Below are positions 25,924 through 33,879 of a stretch of DNA of 60,616 bases, piece by piece. The stretch's first letter is position 1. Each line of letters begins with the position of its first letter. Origin of the DNA: Bacillus norwichensis. GTDB taxonomy: Bacteria > Bacillota > Bacilli > Bacillales > Bacillaceae_C. Under the pieces are notes generated by a model, which saw only the letters and a program-made list of their open reading frames with translations, was not told where the DNA came from and did no database searches. The DNA is taken from positions 1 to 60,616 of the forward strand of contig NZ_JACSPV010000005.1 of NCBI RefSeq assembly GCF_014836955.1. The letters run 5' to 3'. Position numbers and translations under genes: made by a program.

Positions 25924-26190
25924 GTTTGGTATTTTGGAATGTTAGCTAGTATTTTGCGAACTTTGGACAGTATTTTTGAAATTAGGATAGTATGCTGCGG
26001 GAATTGGATAGTATTTCTATGTCTCGGACAGTATTCCGCAGACTTTGGATTGTATTTCGATATTCGGGACAACAGTGCGGATTTTGAACTGGATTTCTTT
26101 ACTTTGGACAACTTCCCACGAACTTTGGACAGTATTTCTCAATTCTGGACAGTATCTCCGAACTCCGGACAGTATCTTTCTGACTGCCCC
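25924..26190 (+). repeat. Degenerate 20-21 bp direct-repeat array B (core GGACAGTAT)
   Basis: Thirteen units start at 25924, 25944, 25965, 25985, 26006, 26026, 26047, 26067, 26086, 26106, 26127, 26147 and 26167. The best units read GGACAGTATTTC or GGACAGTATCTC; diverged ones are GGATTGTAT and GAACTGGAT. The period is 19-21 bp, with the same core and orientation as array A 4.3 kb away. It fills the gap between pgi and pgcA, both transcribed leftward through it. Frames drawn through it on either strand are products of the repeat, not genes. Confidence 0.87.
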
Positions 26191-26199
26191 CTACAGAAA

Positions 26200-27549
26200 T
26201 CACACTTTTTCAAACGTATCCAAGTACCTCTTTTTCAACTCTTTCATCCTTAGTTCATGACCAGGCTTTCCAAGCAGCGCGAACATATTATTCTTATACA
26301 TTTCCACGCCTGGTTGGTCGAATGGATTGACTGCGTTCAAATAGCCACTCATTGAGCAGGCTTTTTTAAAAAAGTAGACAAGATACCCAAATGTGTACGC
26401 ATTGACTCTCGGAATTTCGATGACAAGGTTCGGGACGCCTCCGTCCGTATGTGCAATCTTAGCTCCTTCAAGGGCCTGATTGTTGACAAAGTCCAAGGTT
26501 TGCCCAGCCAGGAAGTTCAGTCCGTCTAAATCCCTTTCATCCTTTTTAATCATTATGTCATCAGCTGGATTCAGAACTTTTATTACCGTTTCAAACAGAT
26601 CACGCCGACCTTCCTGCACATATTGACCGATGGAATGAAGATCAGTTGAATATTGGACGGAAGCTGGAAAGATGCCCTTGTAATCCTTTCCTTCACTTTC
26701 TCCAAAAAGCTGTTTCCACCATTCAGCCAGGAAACGCAAACATGGCTCATAATGAACGAACAGTTCTATCGTTTTACCTGTTTGGTACAAAATATGTCGA
26801 ATGACTGCATATTGATAAGCAGGATTTTCCTCGATAACCGGTTTCCCCAAGTCAAAACGTGCCTGCTCTGCCCCAGTCATAACCTCTTCTATGTCTATCC
26901 CACTAACCGCAATCGGAAGCAAACCAACTGGAGTTAATACAGAATAACGACCACCAATATTGTCAGGAACAGCAAATGTTTCGTACTCCTCTATATCGGC
27001 TAACGCTTTCAAGACTCCCTTCTTTTGATCAGTTGTAACAAAGATGCGATGTCGCGCTCCCGCTTTCCCATACTTTTCCTCAAGCAAATTACGGAAAATC
27101 CGAAAAGCAATGGCTGGTTCCATTGTGGTTCCTGATTTTGAAATGACGTTTATTGAAAAATCTTTGTCATTCAACAGTTTTACCAGATCCGCAATGTAGA
27201 CAGGACTAAAGGTATGCCCCACATAAAAAATTTGAGGGGTCCGTCTTTCCTGCTTAGATAGGACATTGTAAAAATGATGATTGAGCATCTCTATAGCAGC
27301 GCGGGCCCCCAAATAAGAACCGCCGACGCCGATGACCACCAAGACATCGCTTTGATTCTGAATTTTAGCTGCAGCGTCCTGGATCCGTTCACGGTCATTA
27401 TCTCTAGGAAGATCAACCCAGCCCAGCATCTTGCCATGACTTTGATGCAGTCGGTCATGAATGAAGGTAACCGTATCTTGGAAATGGCACGGTTCATACT
27501 CGTCGAAAAAGCTCAATGCGCTCGAGTAATCAAAACCAACATGACTCAC
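26200..27549 (-). CDS. pgi: Glucose-6-phosphate isomerase, 449 aa
   Basis: Interconverts glucose-6-phosphate and fructose-6-phosphate. Motifs: [37 protein letters not shown] (family signature 1 region), [28 protein letters not shown] and the C-terminal [15 protein letters not shown] 27549 is chosen: GAGGGGGG lies just before it and the product starts MSHVGFDYS, as in Bacillus Pgi (about 450 aa). The reading from 27585 adds 12 unrelated residues. It stands alone but feeds the same hexose-phosphate pool as pgcA downstream. Confidence 0.95.
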   Translation of the reverse strand: MSHVGFDYSSALSFFDEYEPCHFQDTVTFIHDRLHQSHGKMLGWVDLPRDNDRERIQDAAAKIQNQSDVLVVIGVGGSYLGARAAIEMLNHHFYNVLSKQERRTPQIFYVGHTFSPVYIADLVKLLNDKDFSINVISKSGTTMEPAIAFRIFRNLLEEKYGKAGARHRIFVTTDQKKGVLKALADIEEYETFAVPDNIGGRYSVLTPVGLLPIAVSGIDIEEVMTGAEQARFDLGKPVIEENPAYQYAVIRHILYQTGKTIELFVHYEPCLRFLAEWWKQLFGESEGKDYKGIFPASVQYSTDLHSIGQYVQEGRRDLFETVIKVLNPADDIMIKKDERDLDGLNFLAGQTLDFVNNQALEGAKIAHTDGGVPNLVIEIPRVNAYTFGYLVYFFKKACSMSGYLNAVNPFDQPGVEMYKNNMFALLGKPGHELRMKELKKRYLDTFEKV

Positions 27550-27635
27550 AATATCCCCCCTCACAAAATTCTTTATAAAGAACAATCATTTTCTAAAAAA
27601 GCACACCTGAACAATGTGCACAAAATTGGCCTATT

Positions 27636-27655
27636 TCGTTCTTGAAAAAGAACGA
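27636..27655. promoter_or_regulatory. Perfect stem-loop upstream of pgi
   Basis: TCGTTCTT (27636-27643) pairs with AAGAACGA (27648-27655). It lies about 90 bp upstream of the pgi start and could be an operator. The 316-bp gap 27550-27865 otherwise holds the motif at 27683 and the terminator at 27828. Confidence 0.35.
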
Positions 27656-27682
27656 TTTAATTGATTATAATGCATTCATTTA

Positions 27683-27701
27683 AAAAAAGCTAGATGTTTT
27701 T
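27683..27701. repeat. AAAAAAGCTAGAYGTTTTT motif, copy 2
   Basis: AAAAAAGCTAGATGTTTTT, identical to 20622-20640 except for one transition. It lies upstream of pgi. Confidence 0.4.
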
Positions 27702-27827
27702 AAATTTTGATTATCTATAAAAAAAAGCCGTCCTATTATGGTAACCGAGTTCCGTGTTAAGATACAAACAAGGTTAATCTAATATCAAATCTTTTGTGAC
27801 TTCGCACCAAAAAACACAGTAAACATG

Positions 27828-27867
27828 AAAAAATAGCTGATGGATTGTCATCCATCAGCTATTTTTT
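27828..27867. terminator. Bidirectional intrinsic terminator
   Basis: AAAAAATAGCTGATGGA pairs perfectly with TCCATCAGCTATTTTTT around TTGTCA. It overlaps the stop of the 166-aa gene and ends its transcript. Confidence 0.9.
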
Positions 27868-28366
27868 ATTCGGCATTAAACCTATCAGGAGCCCAAGCAG
27901 CAATTTCATTGTTAGGAACTGAAACTACAAGCCAAGTTTCGTCGCCAAATTGTACTCCTGCTTGCCAACATTCGTATTTTTCGTGAAAACCATTCACAAA
28001 AATTGTATACCCATTTTCTAATGTTATAAACAGATGCGGTGTTTTTTCTTCTAATTTTATATCTACAACTTTTTGTCTCCTAATTTTATAAATTCTACTG
28101 TATTCTTCATCCTCAGAATAATCTTCAATTTCATCCTCATTTGATGGATATTTTTCGGGTGGACTATCAAATAAACACCATTTTGATTCGATGTTGAGAT
28201 ATAATTGCCCACCATAATCATCCGATCCACCCGAACCTTTGAAATTTGTAAAATAAATCTTTATTGTAGCTGGAGACATCCCAAACTGCATTCCGTCAAC
28301 TTGCGCCCCTAAGAAGAGATGTTTCAATACTTTTTCCGCATAAATTTTGTACTCTCTATCCATCAT
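27866..28366 (-). CDS. Hypothetical protein (immunity-like / DUF6188-like), 166 aa
   Basis: A soluble protein with a central acidic patch (NEDEIEDYSEDEEY). The C-terminal part is ITLENGYTIFVNGFHEKYECWQ followed by WLVVSVPNNEIAAW. Small proteins with a Tyr-Glu-Cys-Trp and Pro-x-x-Glu-hydrophobic-Ala-Val-Trp ending occur in DUF6188-type families, often as orphan immunity proteins. That assignment is tentative. The ribosome site AAGGAAGG lies directly before the ATG pair. It sits downstream of a decayed gene and has its own terminator. No toxin partner is seen beside it. Confidence 0.6.
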   Translation of the reverse strand: MMDREYKIYAEKVLKHLFLGAQVDGMQFGMSPATIKIYFTNFKGSGGSDDYGGQLYLNIESKWCLFDSPPEKYPSNEDEIEDYSEDEEYSRIYKIRRQKVVDIKLEEKTPHLFITLENGYTIFVNGFHEKYECWQAGVQFGDETWLVVSVPNNEIAAWAPDRFNAE

Positions 28367-28379
28367 ACGAACCTTCCTT

Positions 28380-28631
28380 CTATCTGAAATATATTGTAGA
28401 AGCCTTATCTATTAGCCCGATTCTTTGAGCTGGAGTTAATTCTTCTTTATCCCAAGAAGGTTCGTAAGATGGTTAAAGCAATTTGGGATTAAAGTTCGCA
28501 TATATATAACTTTTTTGGTCTCCTCTGGCGGTTACTAACGGTCTTTCTAATTTAGAAAGTCTCCGCTAAATTTGTTGGATAAAGGAACTGGCAACCTTAT
28601 CACTTACATTTAATTTTTGAGGACGACCTTC
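28380..28631 (-). pseudogene. Decayed gene with two in-frame stops, family unknown
   Basis: One minus-strand frame reads through 84 codons with only two stops (TAG after FIQQI, TAA after NPKLL) and ends in TAG: EGRPQKLNVSDKVASSFIQQ, then RRLSKLERPLVTARGDQKSY, then PSYEPSWDKEELTPAQRIG and IDKASTIYFR. The composition is protein-like. The middle looks like a winged-helix segment, which is weak inference. No start is left. It lies between the metallopeptidase and the 166-aa gene. Confidence 0.5.
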
Positions 28632-28638
28632 TTTTTTG

Positions 28639-30789
28639 CTATGCTTTTTTCACTGTCACTTTTGCTGCCTTGCCCGTGTTCCCGGCTTTATCTTTTGCAT
28701 ATATGTTCAAAACTGTTCCGGCTTTTTGTTTCTTTATTTTCACAGAGAAGTTGCCTTTACTATTGACGACGGCAGTACCAAGCTCTTTTTTTCCACTTTT
28801 CACGTAGACAGTGGCTCCCTTCTCTGCTTTGCCCTTAACCGTCGTTGTTTTATTTGTTACTTTATTTACTTCAGGTACTTTGGGAGGGATTTTATCCACC
28901 ACAATGACTTTCCGCTCTTTGCTGGCGTTGCCGGCTTTGTCAGTAGCTTTCACATATAGAGCAGTCCCGGCTTTTCGCTTCGCTTTCAGGGTCACCACAT
29001 ATTTCCCAGCTTTATCGGCCGTAGCTGAGCCAATGACCTTGCCACCGGCTTTAACGGTGACTTTGGAGCCTGCCTCCGCTTTCCCGGTCACTTTCAAATC
29101 CCGATTGCTGACCTTGGATACAGTTGGCATGGCTGGCGGCGTTTTATCAATCACTGTCACAGTAGCCGCATCACTTTTGTTCCCGGCTTTATCAACGGCG
29201 TATACTTCTAGCTTGGTACCGGCTTTTTGTTTTTTAATCGTGACCGAGAATGACTTTTGGCTATCAGAAACGGCCTTTCCTAAATTTGCAGTACCTGCTT
29301 TTACATATACCGTAGCTTCTGCCTCGGCACTACCTTTGACAACGGTATCCCGATCACTCACTTTTTGTACAACTGGTTTGGCAGGTGCTGTGTGATCTCT
29401 CGGCTCACCGGGCCCAAAAAAGGTGTAATTAATATTCTTTCCTTTAGAAGTTGGGATCGTTTCATTGCCCGTTGCTTCTTTAACCACCGCGCCCCCACCC
29501 CGTAAATTGGCGGTAGATCCCTTGTAAATGCGGGGCCTTATTGTGTTGAAGCCTGGTTCGCTGTTAAATCCGTACTTTCCGCTTTTTTCTTTTAAAAGTA
29601 AGGCAGCTCGGAAGTTCGTCATTAATTTTCCGAATGTAAGCTTGGGATCCATATATTTTTTGGCTGCTTTCTCAACAGCTTTGTAGCTATTGCTAGGATC
29701 ACTGATGATTTCTTTAAAAATTGCATCGCCCTGTTTCGACTGTACTTTTACATATTGCATAAAAAGATAAGATAGGGAATAGTTGGCCAGCACGTCCCCA
29801 TAATCATCCCAATACAAAAGGGAGTGGCCGTTTGTAACGGAATAGGACGAATTATAATAATCAATCCGGTCTTTTAATACGCTTCCTGTATAAATTTGCT
29901 CAGCTGCCATTGCCAGGCCTTCATCGAGCCACGGCTCCATCTCCTCGCCGCCTTCAACCAAAACATTTTGATTAAAGTTCACCATATGCTGAAATTCATG
30001 GGCCAGTGTGCTGTATGCGGCTGTTACATCTTTCTCTGATTCCATGCCCATTGTCGGATAGGTGTCGATGTAAAAAATTTCCGACTTGTTCGAGCCTGGC
30101 ACATCATACAAATCCCTCGAGTAAAAATAACCAGCTATGTATCCTCCGTTATATTCGAATCCATCTTTTATATCGTAACAGAGAATATTGATCTTACCAT
30201 CGCCGTCCACATCGGACTCATTCCCGAAATCCTCAGTGATCGTCGGGTAAATATTTTCATCAAATTCATCGCCTAACTTCTTTGCATCTTCTTTTGTAAA
30301 ATTCTTATCATAGCCCCATACATTCGCTTTCTCTCCTATATAAAGAAGCTGGGCTTGAATCTTGTATTCTATGAATTTATCAAAGTCAAAAACATTAAAA
30401 TTCCGCTTTGTCCCTACTTTATTAAGAGTTTTATACATCAAAGACCTTCCATGCAGCTTCCGATCTTCATGTTTCTCGGTATCGAACGGAAGATTTACAT
30501 CCATTCGAAAGGCCTCTGGTCTTAAATTTTTCTCTAATTGATATTTTTCGTTATTGATGACAGGAGTCCCTGTAGACTGTTTGCTATTGGGATTCACAGA
30601 TTCATTGCTGATCAGCATATAATTTTTAGCCGGTTGATTTAAAACATTCGCAGCCGGTTCCCCTGTTTGCGGGCTTACCTGCATTCTGGGATTGGAATCT
30701 ATCTCGATTTCATTCTCCGCAAATACAGAAGCAGGCATACTTAATAATATAATCAGTATACAAATAAGAGTTCTTTTTATATGTCTCAT
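28639..30789 (-). CDS. Secreted M30-like zinc metallopeptidase with three Ig-like repeats, 716 aa
   Basis: Signal peptide at residues 1-24 (TLICILIILLSMPASVFAEN). The catalytic domain at about 100-450 has zinc-binding LAHEFQHMVNFN (HExxH) and a downstream ligand in PWLDEGLAMAAEQ, as in hyicolysin-like M30 peptidases. From about 465 come three roughly 85-residue bacterial Ig-like repeats, each starting DxTPP(A)xPxV..VSDRDxxVKG or similar and ending in xVYxxDKAGN. There is no LPXTG or membrane anchor, so it is exported and probably held by its basic repeats. The substrate is unknown. It is transcribed alone. Confidence 0.83.
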   Translation of the reverse strand: MRHIKRTLICILIILLSMPASVFAENEIEIDSNPRMQVSPQTGEPAANVLNQPAKNYMLISNESVNPNSKQSTGTPVINNEKYQLEKNLRPEAFRMDVNLPFDTEKHEDRKLHGRSLMYKTLNKVGTKRNFNVFDFDKFIEYKIQAQLLYIGEKANVWGYDKNFTKEDAKKLGDEFDENIYPTITEDFGNESDVDGDGKINILCYDIKDGFEYNGGYIAGYFYSRDLYDVPGSNKSEIFYIDTYPTMGMESEKDVTAAYSTLAHEFQHMVNFNQNVLVEGGEEMEPWLDEGLAMAAEQIYTGSVLKDRIDYYNSSYSVTNGHSLLYWDDYGDVLANYSLSYLFMQYVKVQSKQGDAIFKEIISDPSNSYKAVEKAAKKYMDPKLTFGKLMTNFRAALLLKEKSGKYGFNSEPGFNTIRPRIYKGSTANLRGGGAVVKEATGNETIPTSKGKNINYTFFGPGEPRDHTAPAKPVVQKVSDRDTVVKGSAEAEATVYVKAGTANLGKAVSDSQKSFSVTIKKQKAGTKLEVYAVDKAGNKSDAATVTVIDKTPPAMPTVSKVSNRDLKVTGKAEAGSKVTVKAGGKVIGSATADKAGKYVVTLKAKRKAGTALYVKATDKAGNASKERKVIVVDKIPPKVPEVNKVTNKTTTVKGKAEKGATVYVKSGKKELGTAVVNSKGNFSVKIKKQKAGTVLNIYAKDKAGNTGKAAKVTVKKA

Positions 30790-30889
30790 CCTCTTGACCT
30801 TTCTATTGGAAAATAATGACTGTCTAAGAGGATTGTAACCTATGGGGATAAAAATTAAAAATATTTTTTACAACACCGTCTTATTTTCT

Positions 30890-30902
30890 GGGGTCAGACC
30901 CC
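30890..30902. other. GGGGTC-A-GACCCC palindrome
   Basis: A perfect 6-bp dyad after the first TagH gene. No T run follows on the minus strand, so it is at best a weak terminator; short GC palindromes like this recur in many genomes. Confidence 0.35.
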
Positions 30903-30920
30903 CACTGCGTTAATTCGTTA

Positions 30921-31730
30921 CTACAGAACAGTCTGCTCCAACAATTCACGCTGCTTCTCCATTCCCTTCTCCTTATAAGCTGCCTTCTCTTTACTCGACA
31001 GCCCTTTGAACTCATTTAAAAACTGTTCATACTTGGGAAGCACGCCTTCAACAGAACCATATTCCCTCACCATTCCATATTCAAGCCACAAAATTTTATC
31101 GCAGAATCTTTTCATCTGTCCCAAAGAATGGCTAACAAAAATCATGGTTCTCCCTTCCCGTTTGAATTCCTTCATTTTATCCAGACTTTTCTCAGCAAAG
31201 GCCTTGTCCCCAACAGAAAGGGCTTCGTCGATGATTAGAATATCCGGGTTCACATTGACCGAAATGGCAAACCCCAAACGAGACCGCATTCCGCTGGAAT
31301 AGGATTTGACAGGCTGATCGATGAACTTTCCAAGCTCAGAAAAATCAATGATTTCCGGTTCCAGGTCAATAATTTCCTTTTTTGACAAACCGAGCATCAA
31401 CAGCTTCAGCTCGATATTATCCCTTCCTGATAAATCGCCGTTCAATCCGGCCGCCACCGCGATCAAAGACGCTATTCCGTTCACCTCTAAGCTCCCAGAC
31501 GTTTCAGGTACAATGCCGGCAATGATGTTAGACAACGTGGATTTCCCGGATCCATTCATGCCAATAAAGCCTACAGAATCGCCTGTCTCTGCTTCAAAGC
31601 TTACATCCGCCAACGCATAAAAGTCCTCTCCATAGCTTTTGGGGGTAATGAGGTCCAATATACGCTCCTTATTGCTGTTGTAAAGCTTATATTTTTTTGT
31701 GATGTTTTGCGCGATAATCGCTTTTTCCAT
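30921..31730 (-). CDS. tagH: Teichoic acid ABC exporter ATPase TagH, copy 1, 269 aa
   Basis: ATPase subunit exporting wall teichoic acid, with TagG. Walker A GMNGSGKSTLSNIIAG, signature SYSSGMRSRLGFAISV, Walker B DILIIDEALSVGDKAF, H-loop FVSHSLGQM. The short form (like staphylococcal TarH) lacks the long extracytoplasmic extension of B. subtilis TagH. ATG 31730 is chosen because AGGTG lies 8 bases before it; the GTG at 31739 lies inside that site. It follows tagG by 11 bp. A close paralogue is at 35619. Confidence 0.93.
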   Translation of the reverse strand: MEKAIIAQNITKKYKLYNSNKERILDLITPKSYGEDFYALADVSFEAETGDSVGFIGMNGSGKSTLSNIIAGIVPETSGSLEVNGIASLIAVAAGLNGDLSGRDNIELKLLMLGLSKKEIIDLEPEIIDFSELGKFIDQPVKSYSSGMRSRLGFAISVNVNPDILIIDEALSVGDKAFAEKSLDKMKEFKREGRTMIFVSHSLGQMKRFCDKILWLEYGMVREYGSVEGVLPKYEQFLNEFKGLSSKEKAAYKEKGMEKQRELLEQTVL

Positions 31731-31741
31731 ACTAATCACAC

Positions 31742-32560
31742 CTATAAATAATCTATGAAATGCCTGCGGAATTTCGCATGAATGTTAGCCCCGATTAAAA
31801 ACAAAGTGATCACAATGCCCCAGAAATAAAGGGAATATTGCCAGTGTACGAGTAAATACCACTCAGTTCCAAACAGCGCAGAACGATAGCCTTCAATCAA
31901 ATAATACAACGGATTCAATTTAAGAATTGTCGGCAATGGCTCCTCCAAAATGGAAAATTGCCAAAGGACCGGTGACAAATAGAGCAGCATTCGCAGCATC
32001 GCATTTAACAGCATATGCACATCCCTAATAATTGTTGATAAAGTTGACGTAATCAGAGAAATAGCAAAGACCAAACAAAAGGAGGCAAAAACAAAATAAA
32101 TCACTTGCAAAAAATACACGCTGACATAAAAGCCACCCAGTTGGAAAATCACAAACGTGACCCCGAACAAGATAACGTGAGTATAAAACTGTGAAAAAAT
32201 CGCGATGGCCGGAATGACGCTCATCGGAAAATTCATCCTCGATAACATCCGTAGTCTTGTAAAGACGGATTTTGATCCCTGAATGGTTGACTGGTAAAAA
32301 AATGTCCATAAAATGAATCCACCTAACAGCCAATAAATAAAAGGAACCTCATATCCCGGCACTACTTCAATATCCGCACGATGACGGATACTGCCGAATA
32401 CAAACCAATAAATCAATATTTGAATCATGGGATTTAGGAATTCCCAGGCCATTCCCAAATAATTGCTTTTATTTTTGCTTTTTAATTCATACTGTGACAG
32501 CCTTCTGACCAAATAAAAATTCTCAATAAGTTCCTTTATGACCATAACGGCAGATTTCAC
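31742..32560 (-). CDS. tagG: Teichoic acid ABC exporter permease TagG, copy 1, 272 aa
   Basis: ABC-2 type permease with six membrane helices. N-terminal YELKSKNKSNYLGMAWEFLNPMIQILIYW, then VPFIYWLLGGFILWTFFYQ and GSKSVFTRLRMLSRMNFPMS, and C-terminal LLYLSPVLWQ with LNPLYYLIEGYR. The start is GTG 32560 after GAGGCGGG. It forms the exporter with TagH. It is nearly colinear with the second TagG at 36441. Confidence 0.93.
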   Translation of the reverse strand: MKSAVMVIKELIENFYLVRRLSQYELKSKNKSNYLGMAWEFLNPMIQILIYWFVFGSIRHRADIEVVPGYEVPFIYWLLGGFILWTFFYQSTIQGSKSVFTRLRMLSRMNFPMSVIPAIAIFSQFYTHVILFGVTFVIFQLGGFYVSVYFLQVIYFVFASFCLVFAISLITSTLSTIIRDVHMLLNAMLRMLLYLSPVLWQFSILEEPLPTILKLNPLYYLIEGYRSALFGTEWYLLVHWQYSLYFWGIVITLFLIGANIHAKFRRHFIDYL

Positions 32561-32578
32561 AAAAATCCCGCCTCTTTG

Positions 32579-33745
32579 CTATTGAAATATTTCTTTCACC
32601 ACTTGCTCACTAGCCTTCCCAGTTTCCAGATGGCAAAATTTTTTATAAAAGTCTTCGGACGGTGTGAATTCGGACTGCTCAATACTACGAACTTCTGAAA
32701 TCACTTCTTCCGTTGTCCGAACCAGCGGTCCCGGCGCTTCTTTTTCAAAATCGAAATAAAACCCGCGCAGCTGATCGCGGTACTCTTCAATATCGTGGAC
32801 GAAAAAGATCATCGGTCGCTTCAGATTAGCATAATCGAAAAAGACGGATGAATAGTCAGTAACCAGCACATCGGAAATGAGATACAGATCACGGATGTCT
32901 CCGTAAGACGAAACATCAAATGCGAAGCCTTCCAAACCGGACAAGTCCAGGTTTTCCGAAACGAGATAATGAAGCCTGAGCAAAATGACGTATTCATTTC
33001 CCAATTCTATTTTCAGCGTATCCAGATCAAGCTGCAGATCAAACTTATATCTCCCCTTGGCATAAAACTGATTGTCCCTCCATGTCGGAGCGTACAATAT
33101 CACCTTCTTATCAATAGGAAGCCCGCAGGCGTTCTTGATCTTGGCGGACTCCACGGCATTATTGGATTGGATTAAAAAATCGTTTCTCGGATACCCGGAC
33201 TCAATCACTTTTTTCTTAAAATCAAATGCCTGCCTGAATATTTCAGTGGAATAGCCATTTGGGGAAATCAAATAATCCCATTTTGCCGCTTCCTTTTTAA
33301 AATTTCGTTTATATTTCTTCGTATTTGTTCCGGGCATATGAATTTGTTCAATATCCAGGCCGAGCTTTTTTAGAGGAGTTCCGTGCCAGGTCTGGACATA
33401 TATGGTTTGGGAAGGTTTGCTGATCCAAAGCGGAAGCCTGCAATTCGTCACCCAGTACTTCGCTCTTGTCATTAGAAAAAGCCATTTTAAAGAAAAACGG
33501 CGGACGATTTTAATCGGTCGATCCTCCAGTTCATGAACCGTTCTTTTATCAACACTCCAGTACATCCTGTAAGTCGGAAAATTTTCCTTCAAGTACTCGT
33601 AGATTGCTCTTGGATTATCGCTGTACTGTTTTCCAAGGAAGCTTTCGAAGATGATAAGCTTTTGATCTTTGGGCAGAAAGGAGCCCATGAATCTGAACAT
33701 CTTTTTATATAGTTTTTTCAGGTGTTTTCTCAGTTTCTTTTTCAC
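32579..33745 (-). CDS. CDP-glycerol glycerophosphotransferase (TarF/TagF C-domain type), 388 aa
   Basis: Adds glycerol-phosphate units from CDP-glycerol to a teichoic acid chain. GT-B-like fold with IFESFLGKQYSDNPRAIYEY, the catalytic-His motif QTWHGTPLKKLG, YAPTWRDNQF and VTDYSSVFFDYANLKRPM, all typical of PF04464. The basic N-terminus is a peripheral membrane anchor. It lacks the about 310-residue N-terminal region of its paralogue at 37423. It starts at GTG and forms an operon with tagG and tagH. Whether it is primase, single-unit adder or polymerase cannot be told from sequence. Confidence 0.88.
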   Translation of the reverse strand: MKKKLRKHLKKLYKKMFRFMGSFLPKDQKLIIFESFLGKQYSDNPRAIYEYLKENFPTYRMYWSVDKRTVHELEDRPIKIVRRFSLKWLFLMTRAKYWVTNCRLPLWISKPSQTIYVQTWHGTPLKKLGLDIEQIHMPGTNTKKYKRNFKKEAAKWDYLISPNGYSTEIFRQAFDFKKKVIESGYPRNDFLIQSNNAVESAKIKNACGLPIDKKVILYAPTWRDNQFYAKGRYKFDLQLDLDTLKIELGNEYVILLRLHYLVSENLDLSGLEGFAFDVSSYGDIRDLYLISDVLVTDYSSVFFDYANLKRPMIFFVHDIEEYRDQLRGFYFDFEKEAPGPLVRTTEEVISEVRSIEQSEFTPSEDFYKKFCHLETGKASEQVVKEIFQ

Positions 33746-33879
33746 AGTTAATCACCACATTGATTTTTGGATATACCCAAAGTATGTCCAATGAATGGGT
33801 ACATAAACCGGTTGATGTTTATAAAAACCGTTCAATGAAAATAATAGGTAGTGCTATATTAATTGCATGGAGGTTTAAG

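Noticed and set aside
25866-26260. Three open frames through the gap between pgcA and pgi
   Set aside because: They are by-products of the 20-21 bp repeats: the translations show a 7-residue quasi-repeat (for example YCPR, ILSK), lack ribosome sites and use both strands at the same place.
30890-30902. Terminator of tagH copy 1
   Set aside because: The GGGGTC-A-GACCCC dyad has no T run on the minus strand; kept only as a palindrome.
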